Below are positions 23,753-31,590 of a stretch of 55,442 bases of DNA, one piece after another (positions within the stretch are counted from its first letter, which is position 1; every line of letters starts with the position of its first letter). Origin of the DNA: M55B165 sp964423265 (GTDB lineage: Bacteria; Actinomycetota; Humimicrobiia; Humimicrobiales; Humimicrobiaceae). The translations under genes were made by a program, and so were the position numbers. The stretch is taken from NCBI GenBank assembly GCA_964423265.1, contig CAYREF010000006.1, positions 1 to 55,442 of the forward strand. The letters are read 5' to 3'. The notes under the pieces were generated by a model that searched no databases, was not told where the DNA came from, and was given only the letters and a program-made list of their open reading frames with translations.

Positions 23753-24375
23753 TTTAGGGTAATTGATGTTTTGCCCCTGGCAGTATGCTTTTTATCAAAA
23801 TCTGTATGGGCAGAGTTTATGGCAAGAAGTATTGTATATTCCTTTCCAGGAGCAAGCTTTTTATCGAATTGATCTCCAGAATCCATAGGTATTACTATTT
23901 CATAGCTAATGCCTTTTTCTGTGCTTTGCCCGGCATATCTTGTAATATTTTCTGTCCCCCCAAGTCCAGTGTCAGGGGAATGACTAAAATTACCGGTGCC
24001 GAAGTCATCCCTAACTATAATCTCACCATTAACATTTGCCAGAAAAATGAAATTTGCTCCCTTCATTACCCTTTCGGGATCCAAGCCTATTGCAATCCAT
24101 CCCTTAGATTCTGACTGAAGGCCAATATAGAGGTTTGACTCATCATTAAACCAGTACAGGCTAATTCCTGTTGATGCTTCCTCCAGTTTAAAGGGGTATT
24201 CTTCATCTCTAATAATGCCATCTACGGTAATATCTTCTGCAGAGAAAGTTTCTTTTAGGATTTCCTGCTTTGCAGTCTCCTCCGGTTTTTTAGAGCAGGA
24301 GGAAAATATCAAAAGGCTGCATAGCATTATGGCTAAAAAAATAAAGGGTATAGATTTTTTCATTTTATTTTCCAT
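23749..24375 (-). CDS. DOMON domain lipoprotein (probable heme b binder)
   Basis: The 208-residue product has a lipoprotein signal (FSSC, Cys27) and one DOMON-type beta-sandwich (about 45-207). Family blocks are ITVDGIIRDEEYPF, NLYIGLQSESKGWIAIGLDP and ILLAINSAH. M104 (ERVMKGANF) and a C-terminal His (H197 in HTARG, or H190) stand where heme-binding DOMON domains have their Met and His axial ligands. In eukaryotes and some bacteria such domains feed cytochrome b561 partners, which fits the convergent small di-His membrane proteins. The signal peptide places it outside the membrane. Confidence 0.82.
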   Translation of the reverse strand: MENKMKKSIPFIFLAIMLCSLLIFSSCSKKPEETAKQEILKETFSAEDITVDGIIRDEEYPFKLEEASTGISLYWFNDESNLYIGLQSESKGWIAIGLDPERVMKGANFIFLANVNGEIIVRDDFGTGNFSHSPDTGLGGTENITRYAGQSTEKGISYEIVIPMDSGDQFDKKLAPGKEYTILLAINSAHTDFDKKHTARGKTSITLN

Positions 24376-24442
24376 TATATTTAAAATACCATAATTTTTT
24401 CCTGTTTGATATTAAAAAATAATTATACATATAATAAAAATG

Positions 24443-24496
24443 TTGACTTTAAAAAAGAAAGTGGTATATTAATTAGTAATAGTTATTACTACTAAT
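24443..24496 (+). promoter_or_regulatory. perR promoter and Per/Fur-box-like dyads
   Basis: TTGACT (24443-24448) and TATATT (24465-24470) are 16 bases apart. Just downstream lie overlapping dyads: AGTAATA-GT-TATTACT (24475-24490) and ATTAGTA...TACTAAT (24472-24478 with 24490-24496). These AT-rich dyads resemble Per/Fur boxes and cover the expected transcription start, so PerR autorepression of the whole cluster is likely. Confidence 0.6.
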
Positions 24497-24507
24497 TAAT
24501 AAAGATT

Positions 24508-24894
24508 ATGAATAAATATAGAATGACGCCCCAGAGAAGAGTTATATTGGAAGAGCTTAAAAAAACAAAAAAGCATCCTAGCGCCAATGAAGTATATCAT
24601 GCAGTTAGGGAAAGATTGCCTGATATTAGTATGGGTACTGTTTACAGGAACCTAGAAATCCTTACTCAGCAAGGAGAAGCCCAAAAAATTACCAATGGGG
24701 GAAAAAAGAAAAGGTATGACGGCAATGCCGGAAAGCATTTCCATGTAAAATGCACTAGTTGTGGGAGGGTAGATGATCTCCCGGGTAATTTAGTAGATTT
24801 GATAGAGAAAAATATTGATATAAACTGCAGTTATAAAATTACAGGGTATAACCTCTTTTTTTATGGATTATGCCCTGATTGTAAAAAAAGATAA
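24508..24894 (+). CDS. perR: Fur family regulator, PerR-like
   Basis: The 128-residue product is a Fur-superfamily repressor: MTPQRRVILEELKKTKKHPSANEVYHAVRE at 6-35, SMGTVYRNLEIL as recognition helix (56-67), HFHVKCTSCGRVDDL (about 77-91) and a C-terminal CPDCKK. The two CxxC pairs form the structural zinc site. The company of peroxiredoxin, superoxide reductase and ferritin genes supports a PerR (peroxide sensing) rather than Fur role. The peroxiredoxin ATG lies 11 bases after its stop, with AAAGGAGA as ribosome binding site. Confidence 0.88.
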   Translation: MNKYRMTPQRRVILEELKKTKKHPSANEVYHAVRERLPDISMGTVYRNLEILTQQGEAQKITNGGKKKRYDGNAGKHFHVKCTSCGRVDDLPGNLVDLIEKNIDINCSYKITGYNLFFYGLCPDCKKR

Positions 24895-24904
24895 AGGAGA
24901 AGAG

Positions 24905-25546
24905 ATGGAAGAAAAGATACCATTAATAGGAGAGGCATTTCCAGAAATAGAAGTAGGCACTACCCATGGCCAAATTGAGCTGCCCCTTGATTTTTCAGGG
25001 AAGTGGTTTATTTTATTCAGTCACCCAGCAGATTTTACGCCGGTGTGCACTACTGAATTTGTTGCTTTCCAGAAAAGGTTTGATGATTTCAAAAAGCAAA
25101 ACTGTGAGCTTATAGGGTTAAGTATTGATCAGGTATTCTCTCATATAAAATGGGTACAGTGGATAAAGGAAAACCTGGATGTAGAAATTAAATTTCCAGT
25201 GATTGCTGATGATACCGGTAGGGTGGCTAAAATGCTGGGTTTAATTCACCCAAACAAGGGCACCAACACTGTAAGGGCTGTATTTATAGTAGATCCCCAT
25301 TCAAAAATCAGGGCCATACTTTATTATCCCCAGGAACTTGGCAGGAATATGGATGAAATACTGAGGATGGTCAAAGGGTTCCAAGTAGCTGATAAAAATG
25401 GAGTAGCTATGCCAGCAAATTGGCCCAATAATGAATTGGTGGGAGAAGAAGTGATTGTACCACCTCCAAAAGATGAAAAGAGTGCAAAAGAAATTACTAA
25501 AAAATATGAATGCTTTGACTGGTGGTTCTGCCACAGGAAGGTTTAA
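24905..25546 (+). CDS. Peroxiredoxin (Prx6/AhpC-TSA type)
   Basis: The 213-residue enzyme reduces hydrogen peroxide and organic peroxides. The peroxidatic Cys is C48 in FSHPADFTPVCTTE, with the catalytic Arg in GTNTVRAVFIVDP. The C-terminal CFDWWFC (C203 and C209) matches archaeal-type Prx6 enzymes that have extra resolving cysteines. The ATG after AAAGGAGAAGAG is the start; a longer frame overlapping perR is rejected. It belongs to the PerR cluster and probably receives electrons from rubredoxin or thioredoxin systems encoded elsewhere. Confidence 0.93.
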   Translation: MEEKIPLIGEAFPEIEVGTTHGQIELPLDFSGKWFILFSHPADFTPVCTTEFVAFQKRFDDFKKQNCELIGLSIDQVFSHIKWVQWIKENLDVEIKFPVIADDTGRVAKMLGLIHPNKGTNTVRAVFIVDPHSKIRAILYYPQELGRNMDEILRMVKGFQVADKNGVAMPANWPNNELVGEEVIVPPPKDEKSAKEITKKYECFDWWFCHRKV

Positions 25547-25558
25547 AGGAGAAAAAAA

Positions 25559-25933
25559 ATGACTGAAAAATTAGAAATTTACAAGTGTGAAGTATGCGGC
25601 AATATTGTAGAATTGGTTCATGAAGGCAAAGGAGAGCTAGTATGCTGCGGAGAACCTATGAAACACTATAAGGAAAATACTGTAGATGCCGCAAAGGAAA
25701 AGCATGTACCGGTAACGGAAAAAGAAGGGAATATGGTTAAGATAAAAGTGGGGAGTGTTGCCCACCCCATGGAAGAGGACCATTATATTGAATGGATTGA
25801 AATAATTGATGGAAATAAGGCTTACAGGACATTTTTGAGTCCTGGGCAATCTCCGGAAGCAGGATTTTGTCTGGATTCAGACAGTTTTGTTGTCCGGGAA
25901 TATTGTAATATACATGGATTATGGAAAGGATAG
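25559..25933 (+). CDS. dfx: Desulfoferrodoxin (superoxide reductase, 2Fe type)
   Basis: The 124-residue protein has both iron centres. Center I (rubredoxin-like) uses C10, C13, C29 and C30 (YKCEVCGN, CCGEPM). The catalytic center II uses H49 (EKHVPV), H69, H75, C116 and H119 (REYCNIHG), with Lys48 next to the site. It reduces superoxide to peroxide, which the peroxiredoxin upstream then removes. This pairing is characteristic of anaerobes. Spacing of 12 bases with AAAGGAGA confirms operon membership. Confidence 0.95.
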   Translation: MTEKLEIYKCEVCGNIVELVHEGKGELVCCGEPMKHYKENTVDAAKEKHVPVTEKEGNMVKIKVGSVAHPMEEDHYIEWIEIIDGNKAYRTFLSPGQSPEAGFCLDSDSFVVREYCNIHGLWKG

Positions 25934-25942
25934 GTGGAAAAA

Positions 25943-26464
25943 ATGATAAGCAAGAAACTGGAAAATGCAATAAATGACCAGCTAAATGCAGAGCTTTATT
26001 CTGCATATTTGTACCTTTCAATGGCTGCTTATTTTGAGTCAAAAAATTTAAGCGGCTTTGCGAACTGGATGCGCATGCAGGCACAGGAAGAGCAAGTGCA
26101 TGCCATGAAGTTCTTTGATTTTTTAAATGAACGTGGAGGTAGGGTAATCCTCAAGGATATTAAGGCATCACAGTCTGAATGGAAATCCCCTTTAGATGTA
26201 TTTAAAAATGTCTATAGCCATGAGCAAAAAGTAACCAGTCTGATCAATAATCTAGTAAACATAGCTGTTAAGGAAAATGATCATGCTACTAATAATTTCC
26301 TGCAATGGTATGTGGCAGAACAAGTAGAAGAAGAATCCTCAGCGGATGAAATTGTTAAAAAACTGGAACTGGTAGGGGATTCAGGGCATGCATTATTTAT
26401 GGTGGACCAGGAATTAGGTAAAAGGGTATTTACCCAGCCTGGAACTTCAGAAACAGCAGAATAA
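25943..26464 (+). CDS. ftnA: Ferritin
   Basis: The 173-residue non-heme ferritin stores iron as ferric mineral. Ferroxidase residues are visible in NDQLNAELYSAYLYLSMAAYFES, QAQEEQVHAMKFFDFLNERGG and WYVAEQVEEESSADEIV. There is no central heme-ligating Met pattern of bacterioferritin. The ATG preceded by AGGTGG is chosen; GTG nine bases earlier is possible. In this cluster it would sequester iron that could otherwise react with peroxide. Confidence 0.94.
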   Translation: MISKKLENAINDQLNAELYSAYLYLSMAAYFESKNLSGFANWMRMQAQEEQVHAMKFFDFLNERGGRVILKDIKASQSEWKSPLDVFKNVYSHEQKVTSLINNLVNIAVKENDHATNNFLQWYVAEQVEEESSADEIVKKLELVGDSGHALFMVDQELGKRVFTQPGTSETAE

Positions 26465-26481
26465 AAAAATAAAAGAAAATG

Positions 26482-26510
26482 TATGGCCGCGCTTAACCAG
26501 CGCGGCCATA
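26482..26510 (+). terminator. Strong GC-rich hairpin between ferritin and flavodiiron genes
   Basis: TATGGCCGCGC (26482-26492) and GCGCGGCCATA (26500-26510) pair perfectly over 11 bp around a TTAACCA loop. This is strikingly GC-rich for the region. Only a short TTGTT follows, and the next ribosome binding site (AGGAGG) is five bases on, so it may act as a partial terminator or an mRNA-stabilising structure setting different expression of ferritin and the flavodiiron protein. Confidence 0.6.
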
Positions 26511-26529
26511 TTGTTAGGAGGTAATGCTA

Positions 26530-27705
26530 ATGGATGAAAAATTAAAAGAAGGAGTTTTTTACGTGGGGGCAGGAGATCCGGATAGGAGATTATTTGATGA
26601 GTTGATACCCCTTCCTGATGGCACTAGCTATAATTCTTATTTAATAAAAGGTAGCAATAAGGTAGCATTAATAGACACTGTTGATCCCGCAAAAAGCGAA
26701 ACACTTTTAAACAATTTAGAAAAAATTGGGGTTGATAAAATAGATTTTATTGTGTCTAATCATGCTGAACAGGACCATTCAGGCTCAATACCGGCAATCC
26801 TTAAGGAGTTTCCGGAAGCAAAGGTGGTAACTAATTCGAAGTGTAAATCCATGCTGGAGGACTTATTATTGATAGATTCAAATAAATTTAAGGTAATTGA
26901 AGAAGGCGATACAATATCTTTGGGCGGCAAAACCTTGAAATTTATAATAGCGCCTTGGGTTCATTGGCCTGAAACTCAGTTTACTTATCTGGTGGAGGAT
27001 AAAATTTTATTTACCTGTGACTTTCTAGGATCCCATTACGCTTCGGCGGACCTTTTTGTCCAAGATAAGGATAAAACCCTAGAAACTGCTAAAAGGTATT
27101 ATGCGGAGATAATGATGCCCTTTGCAAATATTATTAAAAAAGACCTGGAAAAAATAGAAGGCTTAGATATTGACATAGTTGCTCCAAGCCACGGGCTACT
27201 TTACAAGGATTATGAGTTCATTATCGAAGCTTACAGGGATTGGATTTCAAATAATTCCAAAAATGAAGTGGTAATTCCATTTGTTTCCATGCATGGAAGC
27301 ACTGGGAAAATGGTAGAACATTTTTCAAATAAACTGAAGGCAATGGGTATAAGTGTCAAGCTGTTTAACCTGACCGGAGTTGATCTAGGGGAACTGGCAA
27401 TGTCTTTGGTTGATGCTGCAACGGTAGTTCTGGCCACACCTACCGTATTGGCAGGCCCCCACCCCAGCGCTGTTTATGCTGCTTATCTATTAAAAGCTTT
27501 AAGGCCTAAGATAAGGCATGTATCTCTGATTGGCTCTTATGGCTGGGGCGGAAAAACAGTAGAGACTATTTCCGGGTTGCTATCAGCATTAAAAGTAGAA
27601 TTAATAGACCCGGTACTAATTAAAGGATACCCAGAGAATAAAGATCTTGCATTGCTTGATAAATTGGCTGATAGGATAGAGGAGAAACACAAGGATCTTC
27701 TTTGA
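26530..27705 (+). CDS. fprA: A-type flavodiiron protein (oxygen reductase)
   Basis: The 391-residue protein is a flavodiiron protein reducing oxygen (or NO) to water. The metallo-beta-lactamase-like domain has the full diiron ligand set: H78-x-E80-x-D82-H83, H145, D164 and the SHG His near 222. The C-terminal flavodoxin domain binds FMN (VSMHGSTGKMVEHF, ATPTVLAGPHPS, GSYGWGG). There is no rubredoxin fusion, so an external electron donor is needed. The second ATG is used because the AGGAGG ribosome binding site is eight bases before it and only two before the first ATG. Confidence 0.94.
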   Translation: MDEKLKEGVFYVGAGDPDRRLFDELIPLPDGTSYNSYLIKGSNKVALIDTVDPAKSETLLNNLEKIGVDKIDFIVSNHAEQDHSGSIPAILKEFPEAKVVTNSKCKSMLEDLLLIDSNKFKVIEEGDTISLGGKTLKFIIAPWVHWPETQFTYLVEDKILFTCDFLGSHYASADLFVQDKDKTLETAKRYYAEIMMPFANIIKKDLEKIEGLDIDIVAPSHGLLYKDYEFIIEAYRDWISNNSKNEVVIPFVSMHGSTGKMVEHFSNKLKAMGISVKLFNLTGVDLGELAMSLVDAATVVLATPTVLAGPHPSAVYAAYLLKALRPKIRHVSLIGSYGWGGKTVETISGLLSALKVELIDPVLIKGYPENKDLALLDKLADRIEEKHKDLL

Positions 27706-27710
27706 GATAT

Positions 27711-28475
27711 ATGGTTGATAAAAAAAAGCTAGAAGACCTCTACAGAAAGTATAACAGCCGGGAACACATTCATCCAGATCCTTTGGAACTAGTATATAAT
27801 TACACTAAAGCCAGAGATATGGAAATAGCTGGCTTGATTGCTTCCAGTCTTGCTTATGGCAGAGTGGGCCAGATACTTAAGCATGTTTCATATGTTTTAG
27901 GCAATTTGGGAAAATCACCTTATAGTCATCTAATGGCAGCTTGTAAATCTGATTTAGAACATTTATTTGATGGTTTTAAATACCGGTTTACTGACAGCAG
28001 CCAGCTGGTTTTTTTCTTGTTATGCACAAGGGAGGCCTTAATAAAATATGGATCTTTAAATGAATGTTTTCTGCAGGGCTATAATCATAAGCATAAAGAT
28101 ATATTGCCAGCTTTGCTGGCATTTATTAAAAATCTTACCTGCCGGCCAAGTAATTTTTGCAATAGCCTCCTTCCAGCTGCCGGTGGTAAAAGTGCCCTAA
28201 AAAGATTTAATCTATATTTAAGGTGGATGGTAAGGTCTGATAATGTGGACCCCGGCTGCTGGGAAGGGATACCGCCTTCCAAACTAATAATACCCTTGGA
28301 TACCCATATGCATAAAACGGCCCTTAAACTTGGCTTAACTTCCCGAAAGCAAGCAGATATGGGAACAGCATTGGAAATTACAGAAGCATTTAGGAAAATT
28401 GAGCCAGAAGACCCGGTAAAATATGACTTTTGTCTCACCAGACTTGGAATTAACAAATTAGGCTATATTTTTTAA
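27711..28475 (+). CDS. TIGR02757 family protein
   Basis: The 254-residue product matches the TIGR02757/DUF2400 family: HPDPLELVYNY near residue 20, GLIASSLAYGRVGQILKHV, FKYRF, and the C-terminal RFNLYLRWMVRSD, LDTHMHKTALKLGL and KYDFCLTRLGI. The C-terminal blocks resemble HhH-type DNA glycosylase architecture (LDTHM compares with VDTHV), so a DNA- or RNA-linked role is possible but unproven. The frame begins inside the flavodiiron stop region; the ATG six bases after the stop is chosen over an upstream TTG. Confidence 0.85.
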   Translation: MVDKKKLEDLYRKYNSREHIHPDPLELVYNYTKARDMEIAGLIASSLAYGRVGQILKHVSYVLGNLGKSPYSHLMAACKSDLEHLFDGFKYRFTDSSQLVFFLLCTREALIKYGSLNECFLQGYNHKHKDILPALLAFIKNLTCRPSNFCNSLLPAAGGKSALKRFNLYLRWMVRSDNVDPGCWEGIPPSKLIIPLDTHMHKTALKLGLTSRKQADMGTALEITEAFRKIEPEDPVKYDFCLTRLGINKLGYIF

Positions 28476-28545
28476 TTTTATCTAATCTAATTTAATGTAT
28501 AATAATAGGAAATCCATTGTAAAATTTAGAGATGGGAGCTCTAAG

Positions 28546-29823
28546 ATGAAGCGAAAATTAAAGAGGATTATAAGCTATTTATTGGTAGTCATATCAGTAG
28601 CTGCCATGCTGTTGATGTTTGCTCCAGGTGTTTTGGGAGCAGGCAATTATGAGCAAGTTCAGGCTTTTGTTTCAAGGTTTTATGCTTATTGCCTGGATAG
28701 GCAGCCGGATCCCGCAGGCTTAAATGAATGGGTAAACAGGTTAATGAGCGGAGCACGGACAGGTGAAGATGTAGCAAAAGGTTTTATACTAAGCCAGGAA
28801 TTTATCTCTAAAAATCATAGTAACCAAGAATTTGTTACTATTTTATATAGGGCATTTTTTAACAGGGAACCTGACTCTTATGGTTATAATGCCTGGTTAG
28901 AGAGACTAAAAAATGGGAAAACCAGGACCCAGGTATTAGACGGATTCCTAAATTCAAATGAGTTCAAGCAGCTTTGCCAGAGTTACGGGATAATTCCCTT
29001 TGGAGGTGCTTCTACTGCTACCACCACTACTGTTTCAAATACTGCGGGGACAAGTACGGGCTTTAATGCCGGAAACAAGGTCAATTTTATGATATGGGGC
29101 GATGACAGTGCTTCTGACAGAGCTGGTGGCAGGGTAAGCGGAAGGACTGATATCAATATTTTTGTGCACCTTAATTTAGATACAGGCAAGGCTATCTTTG
29201 TTACCATTCCCAGGGATACCTGGGCTCCAATTCCGGGACACAGCACCCAAAAGATTAATGCTGCCCATGCCATTGGTGGCAATGATTTAGCTGTACGGAC
29301 CTTTGAGCAGTTTACGGGGATGCCTATAGATTTTTATGCCATAACTGACTTTGACGGCTTCCCTGCACTTATTAACCATTTAGGTGGAGTTACTACTACA
29401 GTAGAGGAAAATATAAGTGACCGATTTTCAAACTGTTATCTAACAGCAGGCACCCATACCATAAACGGGACACAGGCATTAGCTCTTTCAAGGGCAAGAC
29501 ATGGCAGGTCTCTTTATGGCGGAGGCGCATATGCCAGAGAAAAACAGTCTGCAATGTTGTTAGTAGATCTACTGTTTCAGAAAAGGCCAATGGTTAATGC
29601 TTCTAATATAGGTAGTTTCCTTAATACTTTAAGACAGTTTATATGGACCAATATTTCCCAGCAGCAGGCTTCCAAGATCCTTCCGACAGTCCTTTCTATG
29701 AATAGAAGCGATGTTACTATAACCACTTTTAATTCATGGCCGCAGAGGTTTGGAAATGCGAGTGCTGTTGGATATAACCAGGCAGAAAAAGACCAGTTCT
29801 TCAGATGGGTCTCAAGCCAGTAG
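28546..29823 (+). CDS. DUF4214-LCP (LytR-CpsA-Psr) fusion protein
   Basis: The 425-residue exported protein has a signal/anchor (5-32), two DUF4214 repeats (about 34-148: FVSRFYAYCLDRQPDPAGLNEW and TILYRAFFNREPDSYGYNAW), a Thr/Ser-rich linker (155-172) and an LCP domain (about 178-395). LCP marks are GRTDINIF (199-206), FVTIPRDTW (218-226, key Arg and Asp), KINAAHA and ALSRARHG. LCP enzymes attach polymers from lipid carriers to peptidoglycan. DUF4214 occurs in S-layer- and exoprotein-associated proteins. The combination suggests a cell-surface anchoring role. GGGAG lies eight bases before the ATG; an upstream in-frame ATG is less likely. Confidence 0.88.
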   Translation: MKRKLKRIISYLLVVISVAAMLLMFAPGVLGAGNYEQVQAFVSRFYAYCLDRQPDPAGLNEWVNRLMSGARTGEDVAKGFILSQEFISKNHSNQEFVTILYRAFFNREPDSYGYNAWLERLKNGKTRTQVLDGFLNSNEFKQLCQSYGIIPFGGASTATTTTVSNTAGTSTGFNAGNKVNFMIWGDDSASDRAGGRVSGRTDINIFVHLNLDTGKAIFVTIPRDTWAPIPGHSTQKINAAHAIGGNDLAVRTFEQFTGMPIDFYAITDFDGFPALINHLGGVTTTVEENISDRFSNCYLTAGTHTINGTQALALSRARHGRSLYGGGAYAREKQSAMLLVDLLFQKRPMVNASNIGSFLNTLRQFIWTNISQQQASKILPTVLSMNRSDVTITTFNSWPQRFGNASAVGYNQAEKDQFFRWVSSQ

Positions 29824-29845
29824 TTTTACTTTATAGTTTACTGTT

Positions 29846-31222
29846 ATGGTTTCAAAAAGGGAAATAATATTAAATAATAAAATAAACGGCCTTTTATTTA
29901 AATTTTCGGCACCCGCTATAATGGGTATGATAGTGGGTGCCTTATACAATATAGTGGATGCTATTTTTGTGGGAAAAGGTGCGGGCCCTATGGCAATTGC
30001 AGCCCTTTCCATAGTTTTCCCGGTCCAACTTATAATGATGGCGGTGGGTATCATGATTGGTATCGGGGGAGCTTCCATTATTTCCAGGGCTCTAGGCAGA
30101 AAAGAAAAAGAGCTGGCTGCAAATACCTTTGGAAACGGAATAATACTCAATATTACATTCAGCATAATCTTTTTGTCTTTATGCTATGTTTTCATGGACC
30201 AGCTGTTAATTTTCTTTGGGGCTTCTGTTAGGGTTATGCCTTATGCTAGAAGTTATATGGAAATAGTTTTATTTGGCATGCTGTTTTTTTCGTTTGCGGT
30301 AAGCGCCAATAACCTTATTAGAGCTGAAGGTAGCCCAAAATCGGCAATGCTGGTAATGGTAATAGGGGCGCTCAGCAATATAATTTTAGACCCCATCTTT
30401 ATTTTTGCCATGGATTTGGGCATAAGGGGGGCAGCTATTGCCACTGTCATAAGCCAGTTTTTCAGCGGTGTATATGTATTTGGATATTACCTAGCCGGTA
30501 AAGGGTTTTTTAAGTTAAAGCTGTCCATATTTAGAATTAATTTAAATATTATGAAGGAAACTATTTCAGTGGGATTTCCTTCATTTTTAAGGGCTTCTGC
30601 GTCAAGCGTGATATTATTAATATTTAATCGTATTCTTGGATATTACGGGAATGACCTTTATATTGCCATAATAGGCATAGGTATGAGGATGGTTAGCTTG
30701 ATACAGATGCCTATAGTAGGGATAACCCAGGGATTTTCTACTATTGCCGGATTTAATTATGGTGCTAAACTAATACCAAGAGTTAAAAAGGTATTAGGAG
30801 CAGCTTTAGTGTGGTCGGGAGTGATAGCATTTTCCGGTTTTGTAGCTGTAATGTTTTTTACCCGACAATTACTTGAATTATTTAGCAACAGCCCACTGCT
30901 TGTAAATATGGGCATTTTGCCACTAAGAACAGTGGTAATTTTTCTTCCATTTATAGGGCTGCAAATAATTGGCGGGGGCTTTTTCCAGGCTATTGGTAAA
31001 CCTGTACCTGCTCTGGTAATTACTATTTCCAGACAGCTACTTTTTTTAATACCTGCCCTCATAGGGTTGCCTGTTTTGCTAGGCCTTACAGGGGTATGGA
31101 TAGCAATCCCCGTAGCTGATTTCCTATCAATTATTGTTACTACCTTATGGCTGTACAGAGAGATAAATATATTTAATAAACAAATAATAATGGACAATAA
31201 ATTAAAATTTCAACAAGGTTAA
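29846..31222 (+). CDS. MATE family multidrug/efflux transporter
   Basis: The 458-residue protein has about twelve membrane helices and the MATE pattern: PAIMGMIVGALYNIVDAIFVG (23-43), GIGGASIISRALGRKE, NNLIRAEGSPKSAMLVM and the second-half repeat GITQGFSTIAGFNYGA. MATE pumps export cationic drugs or metabolites using sodium or proton gradients. Given the Rnf complex nearby, the ion used may be sodium (inference). It starts 22 bases after the LCP fusion gene, and the cupin gene follows after 11 bases. Confidence 0.93.
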   Translation: MVSKREIILNNKINGLLFKFSAPAIMGMIVGALYNIVDAIFVGKGAGPMAIAALSIVFPVQLIMMAVGIMIGIGGASIISRALGRKEKELAANTFGNGIILNITFSIIFLSLCYVFMDQLLIFFGASVRVMPYARSYMEIVLFGMLFFSFAVSANNLIRAEGSPKSAMLVMVIGALSNIILDPIFIFAMDLGIRGAAIATVISQFFSGVYVFGYYLAGKGFFKLKLSIFRINLNIMKETISVGFPSFLRASASSVILLIFNRILGYYGNDLYIAIIGIGMRMVSLIQMPIVGITQGFSTIAGFNYGAKLIPRVKKVLGAALVWSGVIAFSGFVAVMFFTRQLLELFSNSPLLVNMGILPLRTVVIFLPFIGLQIIGGGFFQAIGKPVPALVITISRQLLFLIPALIGLPVLLGLTGVWIAIPVADFLSIIVTTLWLYREINIFNKQIIMDNKLKFQQG

Positions 31223-31233
31223 AGGAGTGAAGC

Positions 31234-31581
31234 ATGATAATTAAAAACAGAAGTAATTTTAAACCAAAAATTATGGATAATGATGAAATGAAGGGGGTTA
31301 AATTTTTTCCGCTTCTTACTGCAAAAGATGGTGCTCCTAATTTTGCTTTAAGAGTATTCGAGGTTTCCCCAAATGGTTATAGCCCCAGGCACACACATGA
31401 ATGGGAACATGAGATTTACATAATAGAAGGAGATGGTTTTGCGGTAAGCAAGGACGGAGAATTTAAAATAAAGAAAGACGATTGCATTCTAGTAAATCCT
31501 TCTGAGCTTCACCAGATAAAAGCAGGTAGCAAGGGTATAACATTTGTATGTGTCGTCCCTAATGAAGGCCAACCAACGTAA
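31234..31581 (+). CDS. Cupin domain protein
   Basis: This 115-residue single-domain cupin has motif 1 SPRHTHEWEHEIYIIEGDG (metal ligands His, His, Glu) and motif 2 LVNPSELHQIKAGS with the second His. Such small cupins bind a divalent metal and act as isomerases, dioxygenases or sensors; the substrate is unknown. AAAGGAG before the ATG is a good ribosome binding site. It is co-directional with the MATE and lipoprotein genes. Confidence 0.88.
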   Translation: MIIKNRSNFKPKIMDNDEMKGVKFFPLLTAKDGAPNFALRVFEVSPNGYSPRHTHEWEHEIYIIEGDGFAVSKDGEFKIKKDDCILVNPSELHQIKAGSKGITFVCVVPNEGQPT

Positions 31582-31590
31582 TTTGGGAAA

